Below are positions 62,849-64,000 of a stretch of 64,000 bases of DNA, in pieces. Made by a program: the position numbers and the translations under genes. The DNA comes from M55B127 sp034521955 (GTDB lineage Bacteria; Bacillota; Halanaerobiia; Halanaerobiales; M55B127): contig JAXHLT010000001.1 in the NCBI GenBank assembly GCA_034521955.1, positions 434,001-498,000 on the forward strand, written 5' to 3'. Position 1 is the stretch's first letter, and each line of letters opens with the position of its first letter. Below the pieces are notes generated by a model. The model saw only the letters and a list, made by a program, of their open reading frames with translations. It had not been told where the DNA came from and did no database searches.

Positions 62849-63229
62849 TTAATTACCTCCAATATTTTGTTTTGTGAAAATATTACTTTCGTCTAATTCT
62901 TCACAAGAAACTTGACTATCTGCATAGATTAATGCTTTTTTTTCATCTATCTGACATATTTTAAGTTTTTTCAATTCATCTTTTATTAATTTTTCAAGAA
63001 AAGGAAATTTTAAAAAAATATCTTGGTTAATAAAATAATATACCCACTGTTCATTCTTTTCAAAATCAACCAGTCCAGCTGCTTTTAATTTTGCTAAATG
63101 CCTGGAAGCATTAGATTGATTAATGTCCATTATATTACGCAGTTCACAGACACAGAATTTTTTTTGCTTGAGAAGATTTAATAATCTTAACCTATTTTCA
63201 TGTCCTAACGCTTTTAATATATAAATCAA
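62849..63229 (-). CDS. arsR: ArsR-family arsenic-responsive repressor
   Basis: Winged-helix protein of 126 residues. KALGHENRLRLLNLLKQKKF leads to CVCEL (Cys26, Cys28), the As(III)-binding CxC of the ELCVCDL class, and QSNASRHLAKLKAAGLVD is the recognition helix. The only standard start is TTG at 63227-63229; the G-rich ribosome site GGGGGTGA is 15 bases away, rather far. It autoregulates the arsR-acr3 unit in known systems. Confidence 0.88.
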   Translation of the reverse strand: MIYILKALGHENRLRLLNLLKQKKFCVCELRNIMDINQSNASRHLAKLKAAGLVDFEKNEQWVYYFINQDIFLKFPFLEKLIKDELKKLKICQIDEKKALIYADSQVSCEELDESNIFTKQNIGGN

Positions 63230-63451
63230 ATTAGTATTAATAGTTCACCCCCCCTTTTTTTGCTTATATTAATATATTCGATTCTACTCATATTATAACG
63301 AAAATTTTTTTTGCTGTCAATAAAAGCTTTCTTTTCGCCATAAAAGAACATGATAAACTTTAAATAAAGTTTATAAAAATTTATATTCTTTATCAAATTG
63401 CAGCCAGCTGGTGTTTCTTTTGATTATAATAATTCTCTGTAAAAAGTTTAT

Positions 63452-63550
63452 TTACTTCCCAAATTGCTCTATACTGTTATCAAGTTCTCTGATTCTTAAA
63501 GCTCTACTTATTCCTGCATCACTTCCACCAATAAAAATAACTTTTTTCAA
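63452..63550 (-). pseudogene. N-terminal remnant of an NAD(P)/FAD oxidoreductase
   Basis: A TTG start with AGGAAGTGG upstream encodes KKVIFIGGSDAGISRALRIRELD, the FAD-binding start of CoA-disulfide-reductase-like flavoproteins, then a stop after only 32 residues. The rest is absent. The remaining intergenic bases (63230-63681) hold the arsR promoter region and a G+C-rich hairpin. Confidence 0.55.
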
Positions 63551-63593
63551 CTAATAACCACTTCCTGAAATATCATAATAGTCTTAAAGTTTT

Positions 63594-63649
63594 CCCCGCC
63601 CATAATAAGGTATGATAATACATCTTACTCCATAGAGCGGGGGGTTTTT
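63594..63649 (+). terminator. Long hairpin with plus-strand T run
   Basis: CCCCGC (63594-63599) pairs with GCGGGG (63637-63642), and an inner six-pair stem is possible. GGTTTTT follows on the plus strand. No plus-strand gene ends here, so it may instead serve the minus-strand permease gene or be a relic. Confidence 0.35.
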
Positions 63650-63681
63650 AAAACTATAATTTTGATAAAACTTTATTTAAG

Positions 63682-64000
63682 TTAATGTTCAAACTCAAAA
63701 CCTGGTATCTTAAATTTCTTTTCAACATAAGAGAATATTTGAGTGAAAAATAGAACTATTACTAGATAAAATAATGCAACAATTAGATAGACATTAAAAA
63801 ATTCATAGTTTCTACTTGCAAAAAACTTTGCCTGGGTCATTAACTCATGAGTTCCAATCATATAAGCTAAAGATGTATATTTTAATAAATATATAAATTC
63901 ATTAGTCCAGGAAGGAACTACTCTTCTTAAGGCTTGAGGTAATATGATTGTAAAAATACCCTGCCATCTTTTCATTCCAAGGGACTGTGCAACCTGTAGC
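63682..64000 (-). CDS. Amino-acid ABC transporter permease, C-terminal part (5' end beyond window)
   Basis: The frame is open to the window edge and encodes VAQSLGMKRWQGIFTIILPQALRRVVPSW (cut at the coupling loop ALRRVVPSW), the EAA-like ATPase contact of HisM/GlnP-type permeases, followed by two helices and the tail EKKFKIPGFEFEH. Only ~105 C-terminal residues lie in the window. The substrate is probably a polar amino acid. Confidence 0.85.
   Translation of the reverse strand, partial: LQVAQSLGMKRWQGIFTIILPQALRRVVPSWTNEFIYLLKYTSLAYMIGTHELMTQAKFFASRNYEFFNVYLIVALFYLVIVLFFTQIFSYVEKKFKIPGFEFEH

Overview
The window looks like part of the chromosome of a low-GC, strictly anaerobic Firmicute. The best guess is the Halanaerobiales (halophilic fermenters). 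The basis is the A+T-rich sequence, strong AGGAGGT ribosome sites, frequent TTG/GTG starts, ferredoxin-dependent 2-oxoacid oxidoreductases, sodium-solute symporters, a TRAP transporter, a rubrerythrin-like protein and a minimal SufC/SufB pair. No rRNA or tRNA was seen, and the taxonomic call is inference.

Bases 1-12154 (minus strand) form a near-complete route from proline to propionate precursors. A PutP symporter with a 38-codon membrane microprotein and a multi-subunit flavin/iron-sulfur proline dehydrogenase are followed by P5C dehydrogenase and a terminator. A second unit with its own promoter then encodes KorDABC (2-oxoglutarate:ferredoxin oxidoreductase), two-subunit methylmalonyl-CoA mutase and its MeaB GTPase (cut by the window edge). 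Proline would become glutamate, 2-oxoglutarate, succinyl-CoA and methylmalonyl-CoA.

Bases 12362-15084 (plus) carry a PfkB sugar-phosphate kinase, a CBS protein and a CPA2 antiporter. Bases 15094-19002 are bounded by a perfect 19-bp inverted repeat. They hold intact MoaE and class I aldolase genes among decayed genes (a transposase-like gene, SatD, an unknown fragment and a 5'-truncated GAF-GGDEF). Bases 19002-23885 are one overlapping unit: a B12-binding sensor carrying the W-x9-EH motif of B12 photoreceptors (split by a frameshift), a PAS-GGDEF cyclase and a Zn/Mn ABC transporter.

Bases 23948-28796 carry an SSS symporter with a small partner, a NiaR-type (3H domain) regulator with a nearby palindrome, and a second 2-oxoacid:ferredoxin oxidoreductase. 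Bases 28881-32266 hold a rubrerythrin-like protein, a sulfotransferase, Pcm, UDP-GlcNAc 2-epimerase and a zinc-ribbon protein, followed by an IS1182-type transposase relic.

Bases 32985-46349 are a 2-oxoacid (acetoin-type) dehydrogenase island. It contains E1alpha, E1beta, a TRAP transporter embedded between E1 and E2, an AcoR-like sigma-54 activator, a recognisable -24/-12 promoter with a 13-bp upstream inverted repeat, lipoate ligase, lipoamide dehydrogenase and a NitT/TauT-type ABC transporter. Many of these genes carry single-base frameshifts, which mean either genuine decay or assembly errors. Then come a secreted ankyrin-repeat protein, SufC/SufB, a GGDEF protein, cyclopropane fatty acid synthase and a class I amidotransferase.

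Bases 54429-63550 are an arsenic region: ArsR-ACR3, a tandem UspA protein, a decayed radical SAM gene, a Met-rich small protein, ArsD and two single-domain ArsA ATPases. These are followed by two YlbF-like proteins ending in Cys-Cys with a CxxC carboxymuconolactone-decarboxylase-like protein between them, then a patatin and a geranylgeranyl-reductase-family flavoprotein. The right edge cuts an amino-acid ABC permease.
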